From positions 124,001 to 188,000 of the forward strand of contig JALLLT010000006.1 of the NCBI GenBank assembly GCA_025266875.1: 64,000 nt of DNA, written 5' to 3'. Position numbers and translations under genes: made by a program. This document shows, piece by piece, positions 1-11,116 of this stretch. Every line of letters begins with the position of its first letter. The first letter of the stretch is position 1. The stretch comes from Fennellomyces sp. T-0311. Taxonomy: Eukaryota > Mucoromycota > Mucoromycetes > Mucorales > Lichtheimiaceae. A model generated the notes under the pieces. That model had not been told where the DNA came from. It ran no database searches and saw only the letters and a list, made by a program, of their open reading frames with translations.

Positions 1-925
1 TTTCGGCAAGCGGTTGAGAAGGTATGAGATGGGATCGTCGATATCGTGCGGCAGGTTGAGCGTGCTGTGGATCGAGAAACATGCGATCAGATGTCGACGG
101 TTCATACCAGAGGGGTGATGGCAACGTGAGCATGGTGCGGGTTTACCGCTCGGGAGCCAGCCAAGACGATAGCGAATGTACCTCATGCGTTCAGCGGGTG
201 ACATGGGTAGCCATAGGATTGGATCGATTCCAGGTTTTTTACGGCAGGCGTTGAGCAGTTTACTACCCCTTCTGCTGCATCGAAGCTCGTGTTGGTCTTG
301 TAGATAGGTTCGGATTGCTGCCTTCAGTTCTTTGTCCGTAGTTTCTGCTTGTGGTCGAGCCAGTGTGGTCCATATGCGATTTGATGATTTCAGCGTTGTC
401 CAGCTATGCTTTCCTCTTCGTGTCAGTTTGGGGAGCATAACATGCAGTAAGGTATCTGGTAAGAGGTTATGAGCGCGAACCAGGAATTTGGCTTGCAGTG
501 TTGCAATTCGGTCAGCCATGGGCGGAAGTCTGGCCATATGAAGCATCACAGCGGTTGAAGAGGTCTTTTTGGCGCCGTATATCGTTCTGAGACAGTTTGA
601 TTGGGCGCTTTCGAGTAGTTCACGGTTTCTTTTATGGAAGTTGGTGATTGCAAGCCCATACTCCATTTTTGGCCGTATAAATTAGCGATATAACTGTGAG
701 CATAGTAGGCGTCCGAGGCTACCAGGTCGTACTCCAATTGACCGAAGTATTTGCATGCTGTTTAGTGCGGCTGCGGCATTTTGCTGAGCCAGTATGTTCT
801 GGTCGATGTACCCCTCTGTGTTAAACGGAATCCCTAGGTATGTGACGGTAGATGCTCGTGGTAGCTCAACGCCGTATATTTGGGCTGTGGTGTTTTCTGG
901 CGGGTCTTGCTCGGCTGTATGTATA
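1..925 (-). mobile_element. 3' part of a non-LTR (LINE-type) retrotransposon, reverse transcriptase C-terminus plus finger
   Basis: One minus-strand reading frame stays open from the element junction at 925 to the window edge, apart from a single TAA stop at 684-682. It shows the RT thumb-side motif YLGIPF, then a block of the R-P-K-M-E-Y-G-L-A type. Near the edge is a Cys-x2-Cys...His/Cys cluster (C-S-R-C-H-H-P-S-G-M-N-R-R-H), typical of the zinc finger that follows the RT in many LINE ORF2 proteins. The 5' part is missing: sequence beyond the DNA element at 1893 has stops in the continuing frame and no RT similarity that I can see. This is therefore a 5'-truncated, once-interrupted copy whose 3' end lies outside the window. 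The identification rests on motifs; the clade is not assigned. Confidence 0.8.
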
Positions 926-1890
926 CAGTGAACCCCCGCTTTTTTCCTACGCGGATGGAACACCCAAAAGTGCGGAAAAAGCGGGGGTGAGGAAATAACG
1001 GGGGTTACACAAAGTGGTATGCGCTGGGTATCAGTAATCGTCTAAGCACCGTTCACTTCTTCATATGTGTATATTGGCTTACATGTCTGTCGCTATAGCG
1101 ATAGATGGATGGGTATCTATATTGATAAGGTACTGTACGTTTTTTTTGGGCCGGAAAGAATGATGTTGTATTATAAGTATTACACGATATAAAGCACAAC
1201 AGCATATCACAAGCAATAGTGATTTATTACTGTGCCTTTTTTGGTCCCTGCTTAATATGTCACGTAGAGTTGCCATTGTTCGCTTTAGGTATCGTTTAAT
1301 ACGGGTGAAAGACAAGTAATAATAAGTTACAGAATACGGTTGACATTGTCCCTGCTAAACTAATTCACAACATAGTTGCTCCCGAATGATCATTTGGATC
1401 GAGGCGCGATATATGTGCCAATAAGTGCTATGAAAGATTACTGATGCTGTCATAATGGCGGCCGATACCATATTTTGAGGTACACCGTTAGGATTGAAGA
1501 ATCAATCTCCCCACAGAGTTTACGTGAAATAACTAAGCCTAATCGAAACGGTGATTGAAATTATCGATCATACAGGACAAGCCCCAACAGCAGATGCCTT
1601 GCGTAGCATTCATGATGATCTATTTAGGCGCGCTCATACGACACAGTCGTACAATACATCATTTTTTATTAGAAAATAAAGGGATATACACGCTTTCAAA
1701 GCATACCTATGATCATTTAGACATAGTTTTATTCATCCCCCGTTTTTTTTCCTCAGAGTAAGCTGGGGACAAACAGGAAAATTTCGAGGATGGGAAAATT
1801 AACACTATGATCGAGCGGATGGCATAGCTAAACCAGGGAAAAAACCGAGGGAGAGGAAAAATCAGGGGAGGAAAAAGCGGGGGTTCACTG
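926..1890. mobile_element. Non-autonomous Tc1/mariner- or pogo-like DNA transposon (MITE), 965 bp, inserted in the LINE
   Basis: The ends are inverted repeats. The left end reads CAGTGAACCCCCGCTTTTT (926-944), and the right end at 1872-1890 is its exact reverse complement. A TA dinucleotide flanks each side (924-925 and 1891-1892), the target duplication expected for the Tc1/mariner/pogo superfamily. CAGTG termini are common in pogo-type elements. Subterminal G/C-rich and A-rich blocks (960-1010 and 1736-1870) repeat pieces of the terminal sequence in both orientations. No transposase-sized reading frame exists inside, so mobility would depend on a transposase elsewhere. Confidence 0.8.
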
Positions 1891-2059
1891 TATGTCAACT
1901 TGTTAAGTCATATGGCTTATTGGCCATATAATTTACATTGTGTAATCGATATAAAGCGATCATTCGATGAAAAACTGAGAATTTATTTTAAAGTCTGCAT
2001 CTATCTATATGTACAAAAAATCCATTATATACATTCAGTACAGCAGTACTATAACATCA

Positions 2060-4999
2060 TTAAGTAACACGAATTACGGGTGATTTCCAAGTATCCCAGT
2101 CACTCTTCTTGTCTGGATTCCCTAATAGACGAAGTGCGCGAACCACAATTCGATAACGCCCGGGATCTGCTTCGACATAGGTCGAATTTTCGTCTGCATG
2201 CGGTGGCAAGTATGTACCATCCCAAGGATATGTAAGATAGCCATCAACTCCAATCGTTCGACCAAGATACTCGTCGGTAAGCAATGGATTAAGGCCAACG
2301 TCCTTACCCTTGTCCGTCTGCAGCGTTGAGGTAATAATGCGAGTTCCGACATTTAAAAACACTACAATTTGAGGAGCATCCGTAGAATTGTCACTAAGAC
2401 TGTATTCGTAAACGTCGGTTTCGTTGTAATGGAGTGTCATGTTGTTGTTGAGAAGGATTGGTGTGTCCTTGGCAAAGATAGGAATATCGCGCTGGTTGCC
2501 AACAAGTCCCATGTAAGGCACAGTGATATCCTTTTGATCGTCCAATTGGCTCTTGAATTCAACATAGCCGCCATATATGATGTGTAAGTCAGGATCGGTT
2601 TTGGGTGGAATTACACTGATCGTGACATCAACGCTCTTGCCGGGGGAAACCTTGATATTCTTTCTAGAGAATCGCAATTTGGCAGAACTGGAACCGTATA
2701 TAGGTGGTGCAGCCATGGAGTAGTCGCCAGATGCATTGAAGGGCGAAATAGATACACTGACTTTGTTGACTAGCTTGTACGAAGCAGTAGAGTCACCATG
2801 GTTGGTAATCGTGAGCTTGTGTGACTTGTGCAAGTTTGCCGTATCATTGAACGCGATACTACCGGGTGACACATGGACTTCCTGATAAATTGCATCATAC
2901 ACTATTTGCCTTTTGTTAGACCAGTATGTTTAAAAGAATCATGAATAAACCAACCTTGTACAAGACCACCACCTTGACGAGCAGGCGAATCGACCGTGGC
3001 ATTTGGAACATGTGACGAAAGACTGAGCGTCTTGAAGGCATAGTTCTGAAACTGTTCTTGAATAAACTTTGGACTGTGGGTCTTGTTCATATCACGCATT
3101 GCTTTCAAATAGAGCGCGTAGGTACCAGCAACATAAGGAGCAGACATGGAAGTGCCACTGAGAACTTTCCAATTGCCCAGATAGCTAGGAACAGTGGAAT
3201 AAACTTGACCACCAATACCACCAAAGGCTGGTTTCAATTCATTATCGAATGTAGGACCTATGCTCGAGAAACTCGACACAGTCATTCCGGTGACGTAAGG
3301 CTCGACTCTTCGTACGTTCGTAACTTGAGCTCCACGATGACCAGCCTTTTCGATCGCGTTCAGGATTTCGACACCAACCTCGTGCGTCACTTCAATTACA
3401 GGAATTTCGGTGCTAATGATGGATGGAGTGATAGCTTGGGTAGCGTTTTCATTGTGGTTGTAAATGATAACACCAATAGCGCCAGCTTCTTGCAAATGAG
3501 CGACTTTTCGATCAAATGTGCATTCGCCGCGTTGGGCAAGCGCTAGTTTGCCTCGGACATTAAGTGGAATATCGGTGGCATTGCATGCATCGTGAGTGCT
3601 GCCAATATTTCTGTCACCTGCTACAATGTAGCCATCGGGTACTGTGATGGATTTGCCGAGACTCTTTTTGGCAACTTGATATTCTACATAAAGAAAAAGA
3701 CCGTAAGTTTTTTTTATGCTATCATTAAAGCTTTGATAGTTTGTACTTACTGAAAGCTTCTTTAACACCATCGACGTTGATGTAGTCGTAGAGAGTATGA
3801 GTGTTGTCGACCGAGGATACAGAGACAACTCCTTTGCCTGTACTTGGAGCACCAACAGTGAAGGCACCAAATTGGCCAGAGTTTCCAGCAGAAGCAATTA
3901 CTATTTAACGAGTTAGTAAAGAGCTTGCTATATAGTTATCAAAAACTATTTACCTGGAACACCATCAACAACAATGCGTTCAGCAACAACGGCAGTGGGA
4001 CTCTCTGACCAAGAGTCGGGGGATCCCAAACTTAAGTTGATCACATCAACACCAGCATCGTATGCATCGATTAAGGCTTCGATAATGACGTCGTCTGCAG
4101 TACCACCAGCACAGCCAAATACTCGCCACATGCCCAAAGTGGCGCCGGGTGCTACGCTTGTAAAATTTTCGGAATTGTGACCTCCAATAATACCGGCGAC
4201 ATGTGTTCCATGACCTGTATGCATACGCGGTTAGGCTTTTTGTTTGGTTCATATAAACGTCTTTATATATATTACCACTTTGGCCATAATCTTCGCCGCA
4301 AGCATCCATTGGGTCATTGTCCGGTTCAGGGATCATTGAAGTACTGCCGTAATTATCGCCAACCAAGTCTCGACCGTAGCGAACTTTGAAGCCTTCACCA
4401 AAACCACCACCTAGCGCAGGATGCATGTAATCAATACCTAAAGTATATAAAATAAGTAAATGTGCAATAGTAGTGCTTTCACTAAACATACCACTATCGA
4501 GTATTCCAATGACAATGCCTTGACCGGTGTTGTTGAATTCGCGATGGATTCGATCAACTTGAGTCAGTTTATGGGGAAGTAAATGGCGGGCATTGGGAGC
4601 ATTGCTTGTGAATGGGGCAGGGCTGCCAGATGTGGTTGCTTGCGGGCGGGCGAGTGTATGAACATGGTGAACTTTGTCGGCAAAACCCGAGTCGGTAGCG
4701 AATCTGTAAACTTTTTGATGCAAACGCTGACTTTGTGTTGTACTACCATCCAAATCATCGATTTGGATCGTAATGCCTTTCATAAACTTGTGGTTGAATG
4801 TCCGAGGAATCGAGAAGCTGATGTCCGGGAAAACTTCTTGTAATCGTTCCAGAAATGCATCACCAGTGTGCTTTACGTCATCGGTTGTTAATGGGAATTC
4901 CACAATAAAACGACCAGGAATAACATTTGCTGGCTTAATAGCATCAACTACAGCCAGGAATATTACGGCTAATAGTGATAGTATATTGATGGATTTCAT
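2060..4999 (-). CDS. Secreted subtilisin-like serine protease (S8, PA-domain type)
   Basis: Six exons, 4999-4492, 4437-4276, 4214-3954, 3900-3751, 3683-2955 and 2901-2060, give about 883 residues. The ATG at 4999 opens a clean signal peptide (MKSINILSLLAVIFLAVVDA). An I9-like propeptide (GRFIVEF) follows. The triad is present: Asp168 in GILDSG, His225 in GHGTHVAG, and Ser in GTSMSAPYVAG in the fifth exon. Between His and Ser lies a protease-associated (PA) insert. After the catalytic domain comes a beta-rich region (sixth exon) resembling the fibronectin-III-like domain of large subtilases. No C-terminal membrane segment is seen, so the enzyme is probably secreted for extracellular protein breakdown. 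The donor of intron 5 (GTTGGT) is unusual but the frame is preserved. The family call is secure; the substrate is unknown. Confidence 0.93.
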
Positions 5000-5050
5000 T
5001 GATGGAGAGGGCGTATAGGTTATTTTTGCCACTTTTTTACGATGGCATAC

Positions 5051-5060
5051 TTATATATAG
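5051..5060 (-). promoter_or_regulatory. TATA box of the subtilase gene
   Basis: The minus strand reads CTATATATAA about 52 bp upstream of the subtilase start codon. Position and sequence fit a core TATA element; not otherwise tested. Confidence 0.5.
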
Positions 5061-6144
5061 TTTTTCTGTTGATAGGGCTTAGAGCTGCTAGTGCCACTTT
5101 CGGATTTCTGGCAGAGGCGAAGTAACCGCATGTTGTGACCAAGAGCGGAGCTACTGTCCGGTGCGGGGTACTACGACGAGATCATTAAAGTGTTACGGCG
5201 TGGGTATAGCTTGTATACCCTTTTCATTTATTTCGCTGATTGTTGGATGGTAATTGGCAAGTTTTCTCAGAAGCATGATGTCACAGCAAAGAAGTGTTTG
5301 CTTGTTTATGTCGTTGAAACACAACTCCTTTGTGTTCATTCGCCAAAATGCTGGCATCCAATGTTAAGACATGATCAGGGCGCCAGATGATTTTAATCAT
5401 AGGTTGTCAATGGTGTTGGTATTTTCTTTATCCGACGTACGTGCTGTCAGTCAAAAAAAAAGTGAAACTATTAATAGTTGCTGCAAAAAGAGAAGGTATT
5501 AGCCACACTTGAAGCGTGATCTATCTGAGTTCCCTAAAATAATGCAGAAATCAGCAGTGATTTAATATGGACATCTCGAACTACCCTTTTGGTATCTCAA
5601 TCGATTTGAAATATCTTTAATCAATTTTTGCGCTTTAATAACGAGGAATTGCGCCTGAAAAGTAGTGGGAAATCAAACATAGCAGTAAAATTAAACATAG
5701 CGTGGCGCACGCTACGGTAATACAAAGAAGGCAAATATAGGAACAGTGTACAACGGCGCACCGGCGTAGAGACGTTGAAAACAGAATGAACTGTACCTAT
5801 TTATTGATGCGACCTCGTTACCGCGCTCTTTTGGTACACTTGAGGCTTGTGATGGTGTTTGTTTGGCTTGTCATCCAAATACAAGTCTTGCTCGCGGGAT
5901 CTTTTCTTATAGTTAACGGCTCTTCTCCGAGATGGCAGATACTGAAGGACAAATACTATATCATGTGGTAATTCGAACACTGGACTCTGCGTTCTAATCA
6001 ACCAATGCATATCTCATTGATAATTGAGGGAATTCTAATATTCGGATTTGAAAGACACGGACAGGTGTACTGTTAAAGCAAAAAGCTAAAATCTACTGGC
6101 TACTCAGCCCGGAATTCGTTTTCCCGCGTAACTGATTCTCACTC
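5061..6144. other. Intergenic region between divergent subtilase and PNGase genes
   Basis: About 1.1 kb between two genes read in opposite directions, so it must hold the upstream regions of both. It is AT-rich with short homopolymers. Short open frames here show no codon pattern or family motif that I recognise. I see no RNA gene. Confidence 0.5.
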
Positions 6145-8531
6145 ATGGATGCCAATGAAATCCAAGCCATCACTAACCGAGTAACTGCCCAATGGCTCAT
6201 TTGGTTACAGCAAAGAAGACCTTCTGGCAGTGCATCCGGAAGTTCATTGTCGGATCAAGAACGGCAATTCCTGAATGAACTTCGAACGTATAGCGAACGT
6301 GTTCTCAAGTACGAAGATAAAGAGCTTTTGGTAAGTGGTTTAAAGAAAAAAACCACCATATACGGTCTAAAGACCGGTTATAGGATAAGGCATTAGAGCA
6401 TATTCCAATCCATGACCTGTATGAACAAGCTTTGGAAAATGATGATCCCGATGCATCACTGGACGATAAAGTGATTATTCGATTAATGCATTGGTTTAAA
6501 CATGATTTTTTCACCTGGGTGAACAACCCACCGTGTGATTTCTGTGGGGTAACACACCAGGTCACCTTTATTTTTCTGGATTTGCTGACAAAGGAAATTG
6601 TACGTAGTCAAGCGATACGGATGAAGCAGGATCGGCTCTACCAACCGAAGAAGACAAACGTTATGGCGCGCGGTTCGTTGAAATTTATCGATGCAAGGTT
6701 TGTGACAAGATTACCCGGTTTCCACGTTACAAGTAAGTTCTTTCTGTAGCTTTAACTAATCAAGAAGCTTATCGAGCTGTTAGTGATCCCGCCAAGCTTT
6801 TGGAAACACGCCGTGGTCGCTGTGGAGAATGGGCCAATGTAAACGGTGTTTGTGAGAAACTTAGAAATTAGAAGACTGACACTTTCCAATTACAAGTGTT
6901 TCACATTGTGTTGTCGCGCCGTGGGGGCAGATGTCCGTTTAGTATTTGATAAGACAGGTTAGTGATTAAAAAATATCGCCAATTGGGATTGACGCTTTGC
7001 AATTAGATCATGTTTGGACAGAATGTTACTCAGAAGTCAAAGAACGATGGGTTCACTGCGATTCTGGAGAAGAGGCTTATGATCAAGTGAGTTTAAAAAA
7101 TCATCGGATGGTACGATGTTATTGAAGCGTATGGCCATAGCCTCTCCTGTACAGCGAAGGCTGGGGAAAGAAACTCAATTACTGTGTGTCGTTTTCGGCG
7201 GAGGAAGCAATTGATGTTACAAAACGATATACTCGAAACTGGCCTGAAGTTCTGAAGCGCCGCACACTTGTCCGTGAGGATAAGCTCAAGAAAGTAAGGA
7301 AAAAAAATACCTTTCATAATAAGTGTAGTTCAATTGACAATGGAAAAAGTTCTTGAACGACCTAACTGCTGAGCGACAACGAAGTACTCCTGAAGACCGA
7401 AAGGCAATATTGAGAGAACGTAGAAAGCGAGAAGAGAAGGAACTGGAAGATGACTCCAAGCGGACCAATGTCAAGGATGGTGAGCGAGTAGGCAGAAAGA
7501 CCGGCAAGTATCTTTTTGTTACTCGCTTATCCACCATTCTAAGTCTATATTAACAGGCTCTATCGAATGGCGCACGGCTCGCGGTGAAACTGGCACTACT
7601 GTAAAGCAATTGCTAGCAAAGCGAAAAGACGGTTAGCAATATATTCATATTTCAGCAGCGACAAGGCTCACATTTCTTTACAAAAGCTCAAGATTTTAGT
7701 TTCAAAGACCTTCAACTTGTATCATCGGCTTCCGGCTTGGATGGTGGTATAACACGTCTAACGTCTGCGAAACCCGATCAGGTTGGCGGCGCATATTGCT
7801 CAGGACAACTGAGTATCCCAGAAGCCAAAGCCGCCGTGTTCGAATTTGAGCTTCGCATTACCGACAAGGACGGACAGGGGGCGTGTGATGGAGCGGACGG
7901 AATGGCTTTTGTGATACAGTCTGAGGGTCCAACTGCCATTGGTGAAGGTGAAACAGTAAACGAGTTTATAAAAAGATATAGAATTTAATTCGCGGATAGG
8001 CGGATGTCAGTTGGGCTATGGAGGCTTGAAGAATAGGTAAAGCAAACAAAAGCTACGCCTTGAGGTACTTTGACTAAACCGGAACATGCAGCGTGGCGAT
8101 TGAGTTTGACACCTATCAAAGGTAAGCATTGCCACTCTCCTTTATCGCATTTCTTTGTTCACCCAAACTATATACATAGCCGAGACCGGTGTGATGATCC
8201 GTCAGGAAACCACATTAGTTTCCATGCTGCACTGCCGCCTCAGCCCAATTCGGCTCACCAACGTTATTCGCTCGGACACACATCGAAAATCCCAGCCATG
8301 AACAGCGGCCAGTGGATCCATGTCAGCGTTTCGCTATTTCTGGAAGACAAGGTCGTAGATGTTGCATTGAAGGAGCAAGCAGATGAAGACTATGTCTCTG
8401 TTCTCAACCTCAATGTCGACTTGACAAAGTATGTAAAGGAAAAGGCGTGGATCGGATTCACGGCAAGCACAGGCGGTTTAGCGCAGAACCATGATGTCAG
8501 GTGGAAACGCGCGGTGGTGTATCGCAAGTAG
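6145..8531 (+). CDS. PNG1: Peptide:N-glycanase (PNGase) fused to a C-terminal L-type lectin-like domain
   Basis: Thirteen exons (6145-6330, 6384-6548, 6608-6732, 6784-6838, 6897-6957, 7007-7086, 7141-7293, 7350-7503, 7557-7600, 7656-7947, 8000-8036, 8092-8121, 8180-8531) sum to 1734 nt, 577 residues. Residues 1-341 are a cytosolic PNGase that removes N-glycans from misfolded glycoproteins in ER-associated degradation. It has the transglutaminase-like triad Cys172 (GRCGEWAN), His199 (DHVWTE) and Asp216 (HCDSGE), and the zinc cysteines 113, 116, 146 and 149. From about residue 350 the chain becomes an L-type (legume/bacterial) lectin-like fold: GADGMAF (Asp422), [13 protein letters not shown] (Glu455, Asp457), DDPSGNH (Asp467, Asn471, His472) and GFTASTGG. 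These are the metal- and sugar-site motifs of that fold. Intron 8 uses a GC donor (GCAAGT). Animal PNGases carry a PAW domain at the corresponding end; yeast Png1 has neither. Confidence 0.9.
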
Positions 8532-8641
8532 CTGTGTAAATCATGTAATTGTTAATGTAAACTGACAGCATGGGCATGCATGTGCCTGCATTCAAAAAAA
8601 ATATAATCAGGACGTTAGTCCAAAATAAGCCATTGCTTGGC

Positions 8642-9159
8642 ATGAAACGATTGACGCCTACACCCACTCCGTCCGTTAGTAATTTGAGCTTTCGAAGCAA
8701 TGCTAGTAGAGGCAGTAATTACGAAGAGAACCAATTTGCAGCTTCCAAGGAAGAATGCCATGCGCGTGCAGAGCGCACTGTGGACGAATGGTCCGAATGC
8801 CTCAAGGTGAATTGAATCTTTTTCTGATCGTCTCGGTTGAACTTATTCGGTATGAAGATGATGCTCAAGTACAGCGATCCGTCGGACGAGTTCAACAAGA
8901 CCATCAAGCGGTTTGTACAGTCGGACGTCCACGCGAAGAACACGAGACAGGCACTGGAAAGGACCAGCAAGGCCCTGGATCAATTGCTGGAAAAGTAAGG
9001 TTTGCTGTCGGGGGGGGGGGACACAGGGAATGTTGTCCTGACCAGTGCTTAAATAGAAAACAAGATATCCTAGCAACAACCACGACGCTGGAAGAGATCC
9101 AGGAGACACTGGACTTCAGCACAATGGTGCGCGAGACGATGCAGGCAAATCGGCAGTGA
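8642..9159 (+). CDS. Small helical protein, function unknown
   Basis: Three exons, 8642-8806, 8858-8994 and 9057-9159, give 134 residues. An in-frame ATG at 8570 would add 24. I do not recognise the family. The first third is Ser/Thr/Pro-rich. The remainder is charged and regularly spaced (KRFVQSDVHAKNTRQALERT and a Leu/Ile-rich LEEIQETLDF segment), as in a short coiled coil or helical-bundle subunit. The second intron contains an uninterrupted run of 12 G. The gene starts within 40-110 bp of the PNGase stop codon on the same strand and converges on EXO1. Size and helical character resemble small complex subunits (BLOC-1/BORC-like, kinetochore), but no specific motif supports any one of these. 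Confidence 0.6.
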
Positions 9160-9370
9160 TGTAAAGCGTGCAGTGTTTGTTTGGATCGTCACCTTAAAAT
9201 GCTAGAGGATGGTAGCAGTTTATTGAGGTGCAGGCCAATAAATGCTGTGGCATGGCGTGGTTGCGAGGAAACATTTACAAGTGTGTTTCTTTTTCGGCGG
9301 TGGAAAAAAAAGAAAATATATGCACAGAACAGAAGAACTAAAGGGAAGAAAAAGATACAGGGTCGATAAT

Positions 9371-11116
9371 TTACACAAAGGTGGATGATGGTTTCGTGTT
9401 GCTGATGTTGGATAATGCTGGCGTTAATAGTGATCGTCGCTTGGTTGATTTCTCATCGGGTATCGGTCGCTCAGCTTTGCGCTTGCCGCTGAGCGTCTCT
9501 GTGGAAAGGTTTTCGTCGTTGCGCTCGGGTATGGATGTTTTTTCTCGTTGCCGCTGGAACGCAGATGCAATATCAGCATGTGTCCGGATCTTAGTTGCAG
9601 GTGCCTGTTTTTGGGGATGATTAAAAACTTTAAATAGCTCCTTGGCCGTGATGTTGCGTTGCTGTGAGGAGAGCGTCGGTCGTTTGTTGCGCTGCGATGC
9701 GTTCGTGCTGACCCGCAGGCCCGCGCTGGGCTGCGAGGGCTCCGGCTTGTGCACCGACGGGGTGGATTGCTTGTTGTCTAGATGTGCCCATGGCTAAGGA
9801 AAGACAAGGTTAATTACCATGGCGATAAGCGTTGGCTGGAACAGGAAGCATACCGGTATATTTTCTTTGTTGCTGAGGCTGTAAAACTTGACATGGTCAT
9901 GCGACGTCACGCCAGATGATGCACTGTTATCGCCCAGGTAGTCCATCTTGTCAGGATGGATGCCCAGTGGCGGGGCGTGCAAGGTGATGCGGCGCTTGGT
10001 GTCGATGTCGAGGACATACTGATAGAGAAAGGTGTAGTCGGCTCGCTTGAAGTGGTGCTCGTAGTCCGGTGCATGTTTCATTTTCCCCTGCAAGCGAAGA
10101 TGCCGCAAAACCTGATGGAAGAGCGCAATATTAGGCGATGTACCCCTTATTATGAGCAAATTGCGCGCTTACCGATTCGGTGGTTCTAAACTTTTTAAGA
10201 AGCTTGTGTGCGATTTTCAGCCCGATTCCAGGCAGCGAAGGGAGATAATCACAGCCTGAGAGAATGCACATGTGGCGGATCTTGGTCTGATCCCACCCGT
10301 GGAGGTCCAGTTCCTTGGCCTGCGCAAGTCTGCTGTGCTGGATGCGAATGCCCTCGCCGTACTGGTTCAGCTTGAAGACCACGGTGTGGCAGCCAAACAC
10401 AAGCAGGTCGGAATCTTCGGTGATGATGGCCGCGACTTTGTTGGTGTTGATGAGGTGCGTGAGCTGCGCATCGGCCTCGTAGGGTGCGACGACGTGTCTG
10501 ATGGCCTTGGCTTTCAGCGCCTAATTTTGGTGAGGTTAAGGAGTAAGCAAGAAACGGGATTGTAAATTTATACACAAAACTGCTGTAGTACCTTGACGAC
10601 TTGCTGTATCATGTGTGGTGTTACGTCGACAGCTCGCTGGAAACATTCCGTCGCCTCACGTCGCTTGTCCTGGGCGTACAGTTCCTTGCCCTTGGCCATG
10701 GCTTTCATCCGGCGTCTGCCACATTAAGGTTAAATATATGCGCTACTACTGCACCCCGTTTGCGTACCGGCGTCTCTCCTCGACCGTTGCGGATTTGATC
10801 GGCAGTGGCTGCCCATCAAACACAATGAATGGGATTACTTTGTAGAACTCAAGCAGACTGACTTGCCGCATGAAATAGTCCACGTATCTATTGTTGTATA
10901 GCATAATCCGTGAGCCTCTATTGCAGCCTGCCGCCTTTGTGCCGCTAAAGCTTACTTTGTCGTCTCTTGGCCAAGCACAAGCTCTGTCGCACACGAAAAG
11001 GCGCCCTTGTGGAGCCACACGTTGCCATCGACCGCTACGGTCTTACCGGCGTACTCTTTAATGTGCATTGGCTCATGCACAGATTTGACAGTTTGTATGA
11101 ACCCCGAAATGCCCAT
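9371..11116 (-). CDS. EXO1: Exonuclease 1 (XPG/FEN-family 5'-3' DNA exonuclease)
   Basis: Six exons, 11116-10956, 10887-10768, 10715-10592, 10520-10173, 10111-9854 and 9793-9371, give 477 residues. The N-domain begins MGISGFIQTVKSVHEPMHI with AVDGNVWLHKGAF and the metal-binding FDGQPLP. The I-domain shows APYEADAQLTHL and ITEDSDLLVFGC, and the helix-hairpin-helix is SGCDYLPSLPGIGLKIAHKL. The LRLQGK and YEHHFKRADYTFLYQ blocks are EXO1-specific and separate it from FEN1 and Rad2. EXO1 resects 5' ends in mismatch repair and recombination in the nucleus. The C-terminal tail (about 140 residues) is short, basic and probably disordered; most EXO1 proteins are about 700 residues. A shortened MutL-interaction region is possible. 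Convergent with the small gene ending at 9159. Confidence 0.93.

Noticed and set aside
5965..6012. Minus-strand sequence with TTCGAA T-loop and D-arm-like text
   Set aside because: Only 13 nt separate the two arms, leaving no room for an anticodon arm.
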